From NCBI GenBank assembly GCA_946480715.1, contig CAMLKK010000002.1, positions 62,001 through 126,000 on the forward strand: a stretch of DNA of 64,000 nucleotides, given 5' to 3'. Of this stretch, positions 34,077 to 41,514 are shown one piece after another. Position 1 is the stretch's first letter, and every line of letters starts with the position of its first letter. The DNA is from an uncultured Bacteriovorax sp. Lineage in GTDB: Bacteria; Bdellovibrionota; Bacteriovoracia; Bacteriovoracales; Bacteriovoracaceae. A program made the position numbers and the translations under genes. The notes under the pieces were generated by a model, which saw only the letters and a program-made list of their open reading frames with translations, was not told where the DNA came from and searched no databases.

Positions 34077-34487
34077 TTAACGTACGACTCTTTGATCAAA
34101 AATAGTAGGTCCTGTTGGAGCTTGGGCCATATTTCCCATTTCAGGTGTCACAAGAACACGGAAATCTTTATAAGGAACAGTCGTAGTATGTTCACCCTCT
34201 AGATCTTTATCTACAGCAAGGGCCCCGACGTTTTGAAATGTATCAGCTCCTGCCGGTTGAATCCAAACAACATAGTTGGTTGCACCTGGATAAACTTTAT
34301 CAGCTGGTGCAAGGTGTTCGACTTTAACTGTGACTTCACTATTGTTATTATCATCGGCTTCAACCTTTACTTGTCCTCTCGCAGAAGGAACAACATTGCT
34401 TGCATGCATGTCTTCTTTCGTTGCACATCCAGCTAGTAGTGCCATTCCAAGTGCACAGCCAGTTACAATTTTATTAAGCTTAATCAT
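34077..34487 (-). CDS. Small lipoprotein, unknown
   Basis: This 136-residue lipoprotein (lipobox LLAGC) has a beta-rich domain: SEVTVKVEHLAPADKVYPGA, then TNYVVWIQPAGADTFQNVGAL, then TTTVPYKDFRVLVTPE. I recall similar domains in exported proteins of other soil bacteria, but no function. SD AAGGAGT. A sigma-54-like element (34542-34558) lies 56 bases upstream, back to back with the promoter of 34752. Confidence 0.78.
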   Translation of the reverse strand: MIKLNKIVTGCALGMALLAGCATKEDMHASNVVPSARGQVKVEADDNNNSEVTVKVEHLAPADKVYPGATNYVVWIQPAGADTFQNVGALAVDKDLEGEHTTTVPYKDFRVLVTPEMGNMAQAPTGPTIFDQRVVR

Positions 34488-34541
34488 TTCTTCACTCCTT
34501 TTAGTGGACTCGTAAGTCCTTTAGTTGGCAACTTTATGAGA

Positions 34542-34558
34542 GGCAAGTGAGATGCCAG
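34542..34558 (-). promoter_or_regulatory. Sigma-54-like element upstream of the 34077-34487 lipoprotein
   Basis: On the minus strand CTGGCATCTCACTTGCC: GG-N10-GC with TTGC at -12, 56 bases before the ATG. It diverges from a second element at 34678-34694. Confidence 0.65.
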
Positions 34559-34677
34559 ACAAAGTAGTGAAGAGGCATTAAACTCGCAATGACATGTCCG
34601 AGTATACAAATGTCCCTTCATTACCCGTTTAAACTTGTGAGGCAAGAATCAAGTGACTGTAAGGAGTTTTAATTTGA

Positions 34678-34694
34678 TTGGCATGTTCCGTGCT
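34678..34694 (+). promoter_or_regulatory. Sigma-54-like element upstream of the Q-rich gene
   Basis: TTGGCATGTTCCGTGCT: GG 34680-34681, ten bases, GC 34692-34693, 59 bases before the ATG. It shares its intergenic region with the divergent element at 34542-34558. Confidence 0.65.
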
Positions 34695-34751
34695 TTTCTA
34701 TGCTTCAACAGCAATACCCATCAACGGGTTTGTACTTAAAAAGGAGTTTAT

Positions 34752-34922
34752 ATGGCTAATCAAGAAAACCAAGGTCAACAAAACAATCAATCACAACAAG
34801 GTGGAATGGGTCAAAATAAACAACAAGGTGGATTAGGCCAAGGTAGCCAACAAAGTGGTGGCATTAATCGCGACCAACAAAAAAATAATTTCAATCAAGG
34901 TCAAAATCCATCACAAAAATAG
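34752..34922 (+). CDS. Small Gln/Asn/Gly-rich protein (56 aa)
   Basis: The ATG follows AAAGGAG. The sequence is almost wholly Gln, Asn and Gly (MANQENQGQQNNQSQQGG, then repeated G-Q-N-K-Q-Q-G-G and G-Q-G-S-Q-Q-S-G-G). Such composition suggests a disordered or prion-like, possibly phase-separating peptide. It starts like the KGG protein (MANQ..QG). A terminator directly follows. Function unknown. Confidence 0.75.
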   Translation: MANQENQGQQNNQSQQGGMGQNKQQGGLGQGSQQSGGINRDQQKNNFNQGQNPSQK

Positions 34923-34935
34923 TCATGGTTTGATC

Positions 34936-34956
34936 GGGGCCTCAGGGCCCCTTTTT
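34936..34956 (+). terminator. Rho-independent terminator
   Basis: GGGGCC (34936-34941), loop TCAG, GGCCCC (34946-34951), then TTTTT. It separates the Q-rich gene from the CsbD-like gene. Confidence 0.85.
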
Positions 34957-34972
34957 CATTTGAGGACGTTAA

Positions 34973-35362
34973 ATGCAAAATACATTTGATAAAGAAATAG
35001 AAAAAAATTTAAAAGAAAATTGGCAGTTTTTAAAATCAGAAGTGTTGAAGAGATGGAGTAGGCTGGCAGAAGCTGATGTAGAAAATGCGCATGGAAATCT
35101 TCAAGCACTTAATAAGCTTGTTCAAAAAGAATATGGAATAGGTGAACAAAGCTTTGATCAAAATATTCAAAATATCTATGAGGATATCAAAAGTAAGAAA
35201 GCTGTAAAACAAGCGCCGACAATTTTAGCTGGATCGCGGGACCATTCCCCTGAGCGGAAACTCAACGAAAACTTCTCGCATATTAATTCGCCTGAAGAAG
35301 TAGCGATGGGCAAAACTGATATGCCTTATATTAAAGATCGCGACGAGAACTATAAGCATTGA
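34973..35362 (+). CDS. CsbD-like stress protein with extra C-terminal region
   Basis: This 129-residue protein has a CsbD-like N-terminal half (WQFLKSEVLKRWSRLAEADV, then NKLVQKEYGI), the general-stress family of small helical proteins. The second half is longer than usual and includes GSRDHSPERKLNENF and MGKTDMPYIKDRD, a soluble charged extension not seen in typical 60-70-residue CsbD proteins. No clear own promoter after the terminator, apart from a weak -24/-12-like stretch at 34926-34942. Confidence 0.75.
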   Translation: MQNTFDKEIEKNLKENWQFLKSEVLKRWSRLAEADVENAHGNLQALNKLVQKEYGIGEQSFDQNIQNIYEDIKSKKAVKQAPTILAGSRDHSPERKLNENFSHINSPEEVAMGKTDMPYIKDRDENYKH

Positions 35363-35368
35363 AGTTGT

Positions 35369-35398
35369 ATACTCAACTTGGAGTATGTTAAACTTTTT
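35369..35398 (+). terminator. Weak terminator-like hairpin
   Basis: ATACTC (35369-35374) and GAGTAT (35381-35386) with a short loop are followed by a T-rich stretch. It probably ends the CsbD-like transcript. Confidence 0.4.
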
Positions 35399-35400
35399 AG

Positions 35401-35544
35401 ATGATTGCTGTTATAGTCGGTGCAACTGGATTAGTTGGCCGAACCTTATTGTTGAAACTCATAAATGACAGTTCTATAGAACAAATCATTTCCCATGGGC
35501 GTAACTATCAAATCAAAAATTCATTTCCCTTAACATTTAAATAG
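35401..35544 (+). pseudogene. Truncated NAD(P)-binding Rossmann protein
   Basis: A 47-codon frame begins MIAVIVGATGLVGRTLLLKL, the dinucleotide-binding loop G-A-T-G-L-V-G and first helix of an NAD(P)-binding oxidoreductase of the HTATIP2/NmrA-like kind, which is usually over 200 residues. It continues to IISHGRNYQIK and then stops, with only 8 bases to the terC start. The remainder is missing, not frameshifted nearby, so this is a gene remnant, unless the short peptide is used. Confidence 0.65.
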
Positions 35545-35552
35545 GAACAAAA

Positions 35553-36290
35553 ATGTTTGAACTGACAAATGAAACGCTCATTGCTCTCGTTACATTGACT
35601 GGAATGGAAATTGTTCTTGGTATCGATAACATTATCTTCATTGCCATTCTTGTTGCTCGTCTCCCTGCAGATAAGCAGGATAAAATTCGTAATTTAGGAA
35701 TTGGATTAGCGCTTGTCATCCGTATCGCGCTTCTTTTCTCTATCAGTTGGATTATGACTCTAAAAGAGCCACTCTTTGCTGTTTTAGGACATTCTTTTTC
35801 AGGAAGAGATCTCATTCTTCTAGGCGGAGGACTTTTTTTATTGGCCAAATCTACATTTGAAATTCACCACAAAATTGAAGGGGACCCAGAACATGCTATT
35901 TCTGATGCTCCTAAGAAAGCAAGTCCAGCATCCATGCTTTTTCAAATATTGGTGCTAGATATTGTTTTCTCACTCGATTCAGTTATCACTGCGGTAGGGA
36001 TGGTTAGCCAGGTTTCCATCATGGTTGTCGCCATGATCATCTCGATGGTTGTCATGCTTTTATCGGCAGGAAAAATCAGTGGCTTCGTTGAAAAACATCC
36101 AACTGTTAAAATTCTTGCTCTGTCATTTCTCCTTCTCATTGGAGTCATGCTAGTTGCTGAATCAATGGGACAACATGTTTCTAAAGGCTATATCTATTTT
36201 GCGATGTTCTTCTCACTGGCAGTTGAAATGCTCAACATCCGTTACAGAACAAAAGGGCAAAAGATAGAAGCGAAGAAAACTACTGTTTAA
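35553..36290 (+). CDS. TerC-family integral membrane protein
   Basis: This 245-residue protein has about seven helices with conserved acidic residues in the membrane: TGMEIVLGIDNIIFIAILV at the N-terminus and LDIVFSLDSVITAVGMV in the middle, plus ISGFVEKHPTVKILALSFL. TerC proteins are linked to metal-ion (manganese) export and tellurite resistance; the acidic motif NE/D fits ion binding. SD weak (GGAACAAAA). Its 3' end overlaps the convergent VC0807-like gene by 11 bases. Confidence 0.93.
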   Translation: MFELTNETLIALVTLTGMEIVLGIDNIIFIAILVARLPADKQDKIRNLGIGLALVIRIALLFSISWIMTLKEPLFAVLGHSFSGRDLILLGGGLFLLAKSTFEIHHKIEGDPEHAISDAPKKASPASMLFQILVLDIVFSLDSVITAVGMVSQVSIMVVAMIISMVVMLLSAGKISGFVEKHPTVKILALSFLLLIGVMLVAESMGQHVSKGYIYFAMFFSLAVEMLNIRYRTKGQKIEAKKTTV

Positions 36291-36975
36291 AAATTGTTGT
36301 ATGACTAAGCCCGGTGATCTTCGTAAGCCGGGTCATAAAATACCAGTACACACCTGAAAGAAATGTAATGGTAGGTATCATAATCACCACAAAAGACCAG
36401 CTCGTCATTTGAGCAATTTGTTGATTGAGCATTTCCGCAGCTTGGGGAGATGCTTGATCAATAGGTTTGAAGACATATTGGGCAAGCGCAAAGTTTAAGT
36501 AAGCGCTCAAGGCAAACGAAAGGGATAGCAGAATAGTTGAAAGTTTGAGAAGTTTTTCCATTTCCAGTTGTTTGCCGAACTCCGCAACTTTATCTTCAAT
36601 GATCTGCACGCGAATAAATTGTTCATTTAAAAAAACGGAACTGATAAATGGTTTTTTGGTGAAGGCCGATCCAAGAACGAATAGTCCAATCAAAGCGGGG
36701 AAAGCTGCCTCTTTAACAGCAAACCAAATTCCTGTTAGTCCACTTAGTGCCAGACCTCCAGTTAATCCCACGTTCAGGAGACCTAAAAGACTTATGTAGT
36801 TTGCTTTTTTTCTTTGATACCAGTCATACAATCCATACGAAATTGGAAATGCGAGTGCAATTAACAATGCATTTGTAGTCCCCAAATAATTTGAACCTTT
36901 ATTAAGTATCAAAACGGGAATAACGATGTTGAAAAGTAGACTTTGAAATTGGTTTTCTTGCTTAGGATTTTTCAT
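36280..36975 (-). CDS. VC0807-family membrane protein
   Basis: This 231-residue protein has five or six membrane helices: SLLFNIVIPVLILNKGS, ALLIALAFPISYGLYDWYQR, then GLLNVGLTGGLALSG and AAFPALIGLFVLGSAFTKKP. It is similar to the uncharacterised VC0807-like proteins. The ATG at 36975 is used; the GTG two codons upstream (36981) is also possible. No function known. Confidence 0.85.
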   Translation of the reverse strand: MKNPKQENQFQSLLFNIVIPVLILNKGSNYLGTTNALLIALAFPISYGLYDWYQRKKANYISLLGLLNVGLTGGLALSGLTGIWFAVKEAAFPALIGLFVLGSAFTKKPFISSVFLNEQFIRVQIIEDKVAEFGKQLEMEKLLKLSTILLSLSFALSAYLNFALAQYVFKPIDQASPQAAEMLNQQIAQMTSWSFVVIMIPTITFLSGVYWYFMTRLTKITGLSHTTIFKQ

Positions 36976-37026
36976 GAACACTAGTATTCCACGATACGCG
37001 TAAAAAAGCTAAATAAATGACAATCC

Positions 37027-37043
37027 TTGGTATGGCCTTTGCA
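37027..37043 (+). promoter_or_regulatory. Sigma-54-like element upstream of the CBS gene at 37101
   Basis: TTGGTATGGCCTTTGCA: GG 37029-37030, ten bases, GC 37041-37042, 59 bases before the ATG. One of the best -12 halves (TTTGCA). Confidence 0.7.
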
Positions 37044-37100
37044 TTAAATATCTGCAGGGAAAACCAAAAGCAAATTTAATAGGGATAAAGGAGTTAAACG

Positions 37101-37493
37101 ATGAATCACGTCAGCGAAATTATGATTAAAGATCCAATTCTATGTACGAATGACACGAGAATTGCGCAAATTAAGTACTTGATGCAAAAGTATAATTATA
37201 GCGAAATCTTCGTCATTGATTCAGAGGAAAATAAAAAACCAATTGGGATCATCCACGAAGATGATATCGAATGTAAGACTGTGGAAGAATGCCCGCTGCC
37301 TTCTGATGTGCGAGCAGATGAATGTATGAAAAGCATTCCTGCGTTGGTCAACGAGTTCTCTACTGTTGATGAGTGTTTAAAAATTATGGATGAAAATCAC
37401 ATGGACCGCATTCCAGTCATTGACGGTTCAGGACATTGCTGTGGTATTGTAGATAAACATGAAGTTTTTAAAAGCGTACCACATAGTTGGTAG
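37101..37493 (+). CDS. CBS-domain-pair protein
   Basis: This 130-residue cytoplasmic protein consists of two CBS domains: VSEIMIKDPILCTNDTRI, PIGIIHEDDIEC in the first and ECMKSIPALVNEFSTV, DRIPVIDGSGHCCGIV in the second. Stand-alone CBS pairs bind adenosine nucleotides and act as energy sensors. SD AAGGAG. It begins an apparent run CBS-Usp-unknown-CBS (37101-39243), and two of the genes have sigma-54-like elements. Confidence 0.92.
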   Translation: MNHVSEIMIKDPILCTNDTRIAQIKYLMQKYNYSEIFVIDSEENKKPIGIIHEDDIECKTVEECPLPSDVRADECMKSIPALVNEFSTVDECLKIMDENHMDRIPVIDGSGHCCGIVDKHEVFKSVPHSW

Positions 37494-37510
37494 CTCACAG
37501 CAGGTAGGAA

Positions 37511-38347
37511 ATGAAAATTGCTTTTACGTTTGATCCCTTCGAAGAAAATAAATGGAACCGCAACCAGCTCTCGAGCCTGGTTGGGGTTCTTTCCAATGAA
37601 AAAGATAAGCTCACTGCTTATTACATCGCTGGCCGTGCTGAATCCCAATTGGCCACGGCTTATGATGTTCCAGAAAAAGAAAGATTTAGTCTTTATCCAA
37701 AAAAATTAATGGAGAAAGAGCTATCATCTTTAAAACTTTCGCAAATTGAAGCTAAAGTTCTCACGGAGTCTTCACTCTCTCAATCATCGGCAGTTGCAAA
37801 ACTTTCATCTGCACTTAAAAAAGATAAAGTTGATCTCGCCGTGGTTCCTACAAACGCTAAATCAATCCTCCCAAGAATTATTTTTGGAAGTTTTGCCGAG
37901 ACTCTTGTTCACGTCGCTCAAACAGATCTCCTCATTTATCATCAAAAAACTAAAGTCGGTTCTAAAACGCCATCGTCTATCGTTTATGCTCATGATTTGT
38001 CTGCAAAAGGCGAAAGAGGACTTGCGCGTGCTCTTTTTTATGCAAAAAAATGGAATGCAAAATTAATTGTTGTTCACGTTGGTCTTCCTGATGATGAAAA
38101 GAAGATGAACACAAAAATTAAAAAAATTGAGAAGAGTTTAGGATCAGAAGGCATAGATTTCGAAGTAGAAACTGAGCTTTCATGGGATGATACGCCGTCA
38201 TTGATTATGGATTATGCTGCTAAAAAACGTGCGGCTTTCATTGCACTGGCCGCAGGTAGCGATGACGATGCTCCACTGCTTGGTGGAAGTGTTGTTCGTC
38301 AAATTTTGCGTGAATCTAAAATTCCTACAATGGTTCTAAAAGTATGA
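37511..38347 (+). CDS. Universal stress protein (UspA) family
   Basis: This 278-residue protein has an N-terminal alpha/beta region (about 1-135) and a C-terminal Usp domain (SSIVYAHDLSAKGERGLARA, then AAFIALAAGSDDDAPLLGGS, VVRQILRESKIPTMVLKV). The G-x-x-x-x-x-R motif typical of ATP-binding Usp proteins is close to LLGGSVVRQIL. The Usp domain is duplicated or followed by a partial second copy in the N-terminal half. It lies 17 bases after the CBS gene; stress or dormancy function likely. Confidence 0.88.
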   Translation: MKIAFTFDPFEENKWNRNQLSSLVGVLSNEKDKLTAYYIAGRAESQLATAYDVPEKERFSLYPKKLMEKELSSLKLSQIEAKVLTESSLSQSSAVAKLSSALKKDKVDLAVVPTNAKSILPRIIFGSFAETLVHVAQTDLLIYHQKTKVGSKTPSSIVYAHDLSAKGERGLARALFYAKKWNAKLIVVHVGLPDDEKKMNTKIKKIEKSLGSEGIDFEVETELSWDDTPSLIMDYAAKKRAAFIALAAGSDDDAPLLGGSVVRQILRESKIPTMVLKV

Positions 38348-38850
38348 TTTCGGAAGACGGCCAAGATTTTCAAAACGTGATTCAAGAAAAATCAGACGAA
38401 GTGCATACCATGCTCAGTAAACCTGATTTTCTTGAACACTATATCCTAGAGACGCTTAACAGTTTTGCTTTTCGCTATTTCGATAATCCTCAGGTGGCCA
38501 AGAAAAAATCGACAAATCTTCTTGCAGTTGGTGCGATTGAAGTTGGAATTAAAGAGGCGATCAAAATTAAAAATGATCAACTCAGAACTGGGTTAGGAGA
38601 TCTCGTTAAAAAATTCTCCAAAGACCAGAACCCCACTGTCTATCGTGAATTAAGTGTTGAGCTCGATCGTGCTCCCGGAGCGAAGGCCGGCAAGGCCATT
38701 GTGAGGGCCCGAATAAGTTGGGGCCATCCGGAACATCAATTTCAAAATGGTACCTATGTGGAAAAAAAAACAACGTTAGTTTTCGAAGATGAAGTCCACT
38801 TAAGAAACAAACTCGCACTTGATCTCGATTTAGTCAGCGAATTGTTTTAG
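38344..38850 (+). CDS. Unknown protein coupled to the Usp gene
   Basis: This 168-residue soluble protein starts in an ATGA overlap with the Usp gene, so it is co-translated. It has a helical N-terminal half (EKSDEVHTMLSKPDFLEHYI, FRYFDNPQVAKKKSTNLLA) and a beta-rich C-terminal half (RELSVELDRAPGAKAGKAIV, RARISWGHPEHQFQN). No family recognised; position suggests a partner of the Usp/CBS proteins. Confidence 0.75.
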   Translation: MISEDGQDFQNVIQEKSDEVHTMLSKPDFLEHYILETLNSFAFRYFDNPQVAKKKSTNLLAVGAIEVGIKEAIKIKNDQLRTGLGDLVKKFSKDQNPTVYRELSVELDRAPGAKAGKAIVRARISWGHPEHQFQNGTYVEKKTTLVFEDEVHLRNKLALDLDLVSELF

Positions 38851-38851
38851 T

Positions 38852-38868
38852 CTGGAATCTCATTTGCA
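38852..38868 (+). promoter_or_regulatory. Sigma-54-like element upstream of the CBS gene at 38893
   Basis: CTGGAATCTCATTTGCA: GG 38854-38855, ten bases, GC 38866-38867, 26 bases before the ATG. Confidence 0.65.
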
Positions 38869-38892
38869 TCTTCTTTATTGATGGAGGTGCAA

Positions 38893-39243
38893 ATGGAGAT
38901 TCAAAAATCAGTTTGCTGTAGTGTTTTAACCCGCATTGATGAGATTCAACGTCTCATGTCTGAAAATGGTCTGAAAGAAATGCCGATAGTCGATAATATG
39001 CTTGAGAAACATCTTCTGGGTGTCATCATTGACGAAGACATTATGACTAAGGCCAAGCTTGAATCGGCCTCTCCTTCACAATTATCCACAGAACAATGTA
39101 TGCGAACAATTCCCTCGGTGAGAGAGACATCAAATTTGGACGAAGTGAGAAATCTCTTCCAAAACGTTCCAGTTGAAACGATACCTATTAGTGATCGTGA
39201 AGGACGATTTTGTGGAACCGTTACTAAATCAAGTTTAAATTAA
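38893..39243 (+). CDS. CBS-domain-pair protein
   Basis: This 116-residue protein has two short CBS domains: LTRIDEIQRLMSENGLKEMP, VIIDEDIM in the first and CMRTIPSVRETSNLDEVRNL, VPVETIPISDREGRFCGTVT in the second. The ATG at 38893 follows GGAGGT. It is one of three CBS proteins in the window (also 37101, 55839). The 3' end overlaps the convergent AlkB-like gene by 9 bases. Confidence 0.88.
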   Translation: MEIQKSVCCSVLTRIDEIQRLMSENGLKEMPIVDNMLEKHLLGVIIDEDIMTKAKLESASPSQLSTEQCMRTIPSVRETSNLDEVRNLFQNVPVETIPISDREGRFCGTVTKSSLN

Positions 39244-39816
39244 AGGTGACGTCCTTCTGAATGTGAGATTGATTCGCGGGCCTTTGCTCTTCGTTTCTTG
39301 AGCAATTCTATGCAACCAATTTTTTTGCATTCCACCTTTCATGATAACGAGAGAACCGGGCTTCAATTCTAGAGTAATGACAGGTATTGATTTATCTGTT
39401 TTATGCTTAACTTGAAATTTTCTCGTCTCGCCTAATGAGATCGAAACAATAATGTCAGTGTCACCCTTAACCGTTTCTCTATCGGCATGCCATGAAACGT
39501 GGTCCCGTTGATCTCGATAGAGATTCATATGGACGCGATTAAAAGGCATTTGAGCGTGTTTTTCTACATCGGCCTTCATCGACATTAGCGAAGTGGGCCA
39601 GACATCATCAGGACCGAAAGATGCCGTTAAACGCGGGAGAAGCACGAAGCGTTCGTACATTTTCATGTCATCCTGAACCCATGGTGTGACATGAATGAGA
39701 TCGTCATAAAATTTTTGGGATTCGGATTCAGAGTAAAAAGGAAAAACGTATTCCAATTCTCCTTCTTTCGGAAGGAGATTTTTTTCAACGACATCTAGGA
39801 AACCGGGAAAATGCAT
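39235..39816 (-). CDS. AlkB-like 2OG-Fe(II) oxygenase
   Basis: This 193-residue dioxygenase has the iron ligands in VSWHADRE (His-x-Asp) and NWLHRIAQ (second His), and the 2-oxoglutarate contact Arg in RINLTFRR. N-terminal PLTASFGPDD-like sequence and MNLYRDQRDH fit the family (AlkB, ALKBH2/3 type). It removes alkyl groups from DNA or RNA bases by oxidation; the substrate is not predictable. No good SD. A hairpin (39822-39846) lies immediately upstream. Confidence 0.9.
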   Translation of the reverse strand: MHFPGFLDVVEKNLLPKEGELEYVFPFYSESESQKFYDDLIHVTPWVQDDMKMYERFVLLPRLTASFGPDDVWPTSLMSMKADVEKHAQMPFNRVHMNLYRDQRDHVSWHADRETVKGDTDIIVSISLGETRKFQVKHKTDKSIPVITLELKPGSLVIMKGGMQKNWLHRIAQETKSKGPRINLTFRRTSPLI

Positions 39817-39821
39817 AATAG

Positions 39822-39846
39822 GCCTATCATATGCGAGATGATAGGC
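39822..39846. repeat. Hairpin between convergently transcribed neighbours
   Basis: GCCTATCAT (39822-39830) and ATGATAGGC (39838-39846) form a perfect 9-bp stem. It follows the stop of the 39847-40659 gene directly and precedes the AlkB-like start by 5 bases, so it could be a terminator or an RNA element that affects AlkB translation. Confidence 0.5.
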
Positions 39847-40659
39847 TTATGCCAAATTTGTTGAGTCGTGAAAGGGCCCTACAAAATTTTTATAAAGAAC
39901 GAGATCAATACTCATGAGAAGTGGTTTTAGTGATTGACGTGCGTTTTTGAGAAAATCAAACGAACTTTCCATTGAACGATATAATTCGTATGTTTTTGCT
40001 CTTTGCTCGAGAAGTGTAACGAAAAGTTCTTCAGTGCTTTCACTTTTTTCTCTTAAAAATGAATTGAAAAAAAGTGCAAAGAGCTGTCGCTCTTTTAATG
40101 GTGCTCTTAAAGAAATAACCTGATTGAAAAAAACGGCCCTTTGATCATTGTCATCAGTTTCAGTGAGGGCGCGAACAATTCTCGGAATCATTTTATGCAT
40201 GTGAGGAAGTACAGAAGCGACTTCGTATGTTTCTCGCAACGTGAGAGCGATCTCGCAAAGGTCATCAAATGCACAATGTGCCAGTTGAAGATCACTCGCA
40301 TGAACTCCAAGCAAATCACCCGGGAGATCATCAGTAAACGAAAAACCTGTCATTTCAAATGGCCTGTTTAATCTTGGCTTGAATCCACAAATTTTAAATT
40401 CTGATTCACGGGCCTTAAATAAATTTTGAAGTTGAGCATCTGTCGTAGTGTGATAAATCCTAAGTTCACCAGAAGAATAAGCAAGGATATCACTAGGGAC
40501 TTGTGGTTTAGTTGGATAACATTCCGGTGACCAGATTGTGAACTCGAGTGCCTCCGATAGGGCCGGCAAATCTCCATCGTCCACATCTTTAAGTTTGGTG
40601 AAGCATAGACCTTCTTCCAATCTCAAAACAGGATGAAATGTACTTTTAAAACACGGCAT
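39847..40659 (-). CDS. Conserved-looking soluble protein, unknown
   Basis: This 270-residue protein starts MPCFKSTFHPVLRLEEGLCF and has no signal peptide. It is helix-rich after residue 100 (CAFDDLCEIALTLRETYEVA, MIPRIVRALTETDDNDQRA), with no motif I recognise. It is probably co-transcribed with the AlkB-like gene 30 bases downstream. No function can be assigned. Confidence 0.7.
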   Translation of the reverse strand: MPCFKSTFHPVLRLEEGLCFTKLKDVDDGDLPALSEALEFTIWSPECYPTKPQVPSDILAYSSGELRIYHTTTDAQLQNLFKARESEFKICGFKPRLNRPFEMTGFSFTDDLPGDLLGVHASDLQLAHCAFDDLCEIALTLRETYEVASVLPHMHKMIPRIVRALTETDDNDQRAVFFNQVISLRAPLKERQLFALFFNSFLREKSESTEELFVTLLEQRAKTYELYRSMESSFDFLKNARQSLKPLLMSIDLVLYKNFVGPFHDSTNLA

Positions 40660-40732
40660 TCAGAACCCTCCAGGGACTGTTATACTAATGTTCATCAATG
40701 AGCTTGCCCAACAAAGAGTTCTTTAAAAAATG

Positions 40733-40776
40733 CTCAAGAAAACTTGAGTTTTGGGCCCTTGACGGGCCGTCAAAAT
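40733..40776 (+). repeat. Two adjacent hairpins, the second with alternative pairing
   Basis: CTCAAG (40733-40738) and CTTGAG (40743-40748) form a hairpin followed by TTTT. Next, GGCCC (40754-40758) can pair with GGGCC (40764-40768), or TTGAC (40759-40763) with GTCAA (40769-40773), but not both. Such competing stems occur in attenuators; the minus-strand version could also be a palindromic operator (TTGACGGGCCGTCAA). No regulator is known. Confidence 0.45.
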
Positions 40777-40872
40777 TTTAGTCAGTCCTTACTTTTTTTC
40801 ATGCTTCTTCTGCAATTTCCCAATGAACATTGGTGCTCAGTTAGACTAATCAAAGTCACATATGGAGGACCT

Positions 40873-41514
40873 ATGAAACTTTTAGTTTTAGCATCGCTTG
40901 CGTTATCTCTGACTTCAGCTCATGCTGGTTTTTTTGGAAGAATTGATCATTACAGGAATTTAGAAACTGGTGAAGTCGTCGAAATTGGCTCAAACGAAAT
41001 TAAAGAAGATGGCTCCGTTAAATATTTTAGCCGTAAAGAGAGAGCTTGGAAGACAACAGACATTAGTTCTTTCTCAAAAAATACTGATGCTGAGATTGCT
41101 GATGTTAAACAAGGTGAATTTCTTTTGGCCGAAACGGGTAACGGTTTAGCCCTTTGCCAGGTTTGGTATTTATTCGACAATAAGTCTGCTTCAATTGGTT
41201 GTCGTACTGGAAAACCATCTGAGATCATCGGTATGGCAAGACCAGGAACGGCCAATTATGATTTGTTAACTGTAGAGCACCCAGGAGTTGTTGCAGAAGT
41301 AGCATCGCTCGATGGATTTTCTCGCGGACAGACTGCGGAACTCCTCATCAACACCGATCAAAATGAAAGTGGAACAACGGTGAGAGTGGAAGCTGTTTTT
41401 GCCAATGGTGAAGCACTTATTCAAAAGAAAGGATTAAATTTACTGGACACTTCGGGACTGCTCCTTAAATATTCTGTTGAAAAAGTATCACTTAAAAATT
41501 TGAGGAAAAAATAA
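40873..41514 (+). CDS. Secreted protein, unknown
   Basis: This 213-residue protein has a signal peptide ([19 protein letters not shown]). The mature part ([20 protein letters not shown], later [18 protein letters not shown] region and [16 protein letters not shown]) looks like a beta-rich domain; two cysteines (LCQVW, IGCRTG) may pair. The ATG at 40873 follows GGAGG. The stop overlaps the SEC-C gene start by one base (TAATG), which is odd because that protein is cytoplasmic. Confidence 0.75.
   Translation: MKLLVLASLALSLTSAHAGFFGRIDHYRNLETGEVVEIGSNEIKEDGSVKYFSRKERAWKTTDISSFSKNTDAEIADVKQGEFLLAETGNGLALCQVWYLFDNKSASIGCRTGKPSEIIGMARPGTANYDLLTVEHPGVVAEVASLDGFSRGQTAELLINTDQNESGTTVRVEAVFANGEALIQKKGLNLLDTSGLLLKYSVEKVSLKNLRKK

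Noticed and set aside
34926..34942. GG-N10-GC upstream of the CsbD-like gene.
   Set aside because: It lies within the terminator hairpin and has GGC at -12, so it is likely a by-product of the GC-rich stem.
37511..38347. Treating the Usp protein as two complete Usp domains.
   Set aside because: Only the C-terminal half shows clear Usp motifs; the N-terminal half is too diverged to call by eye.
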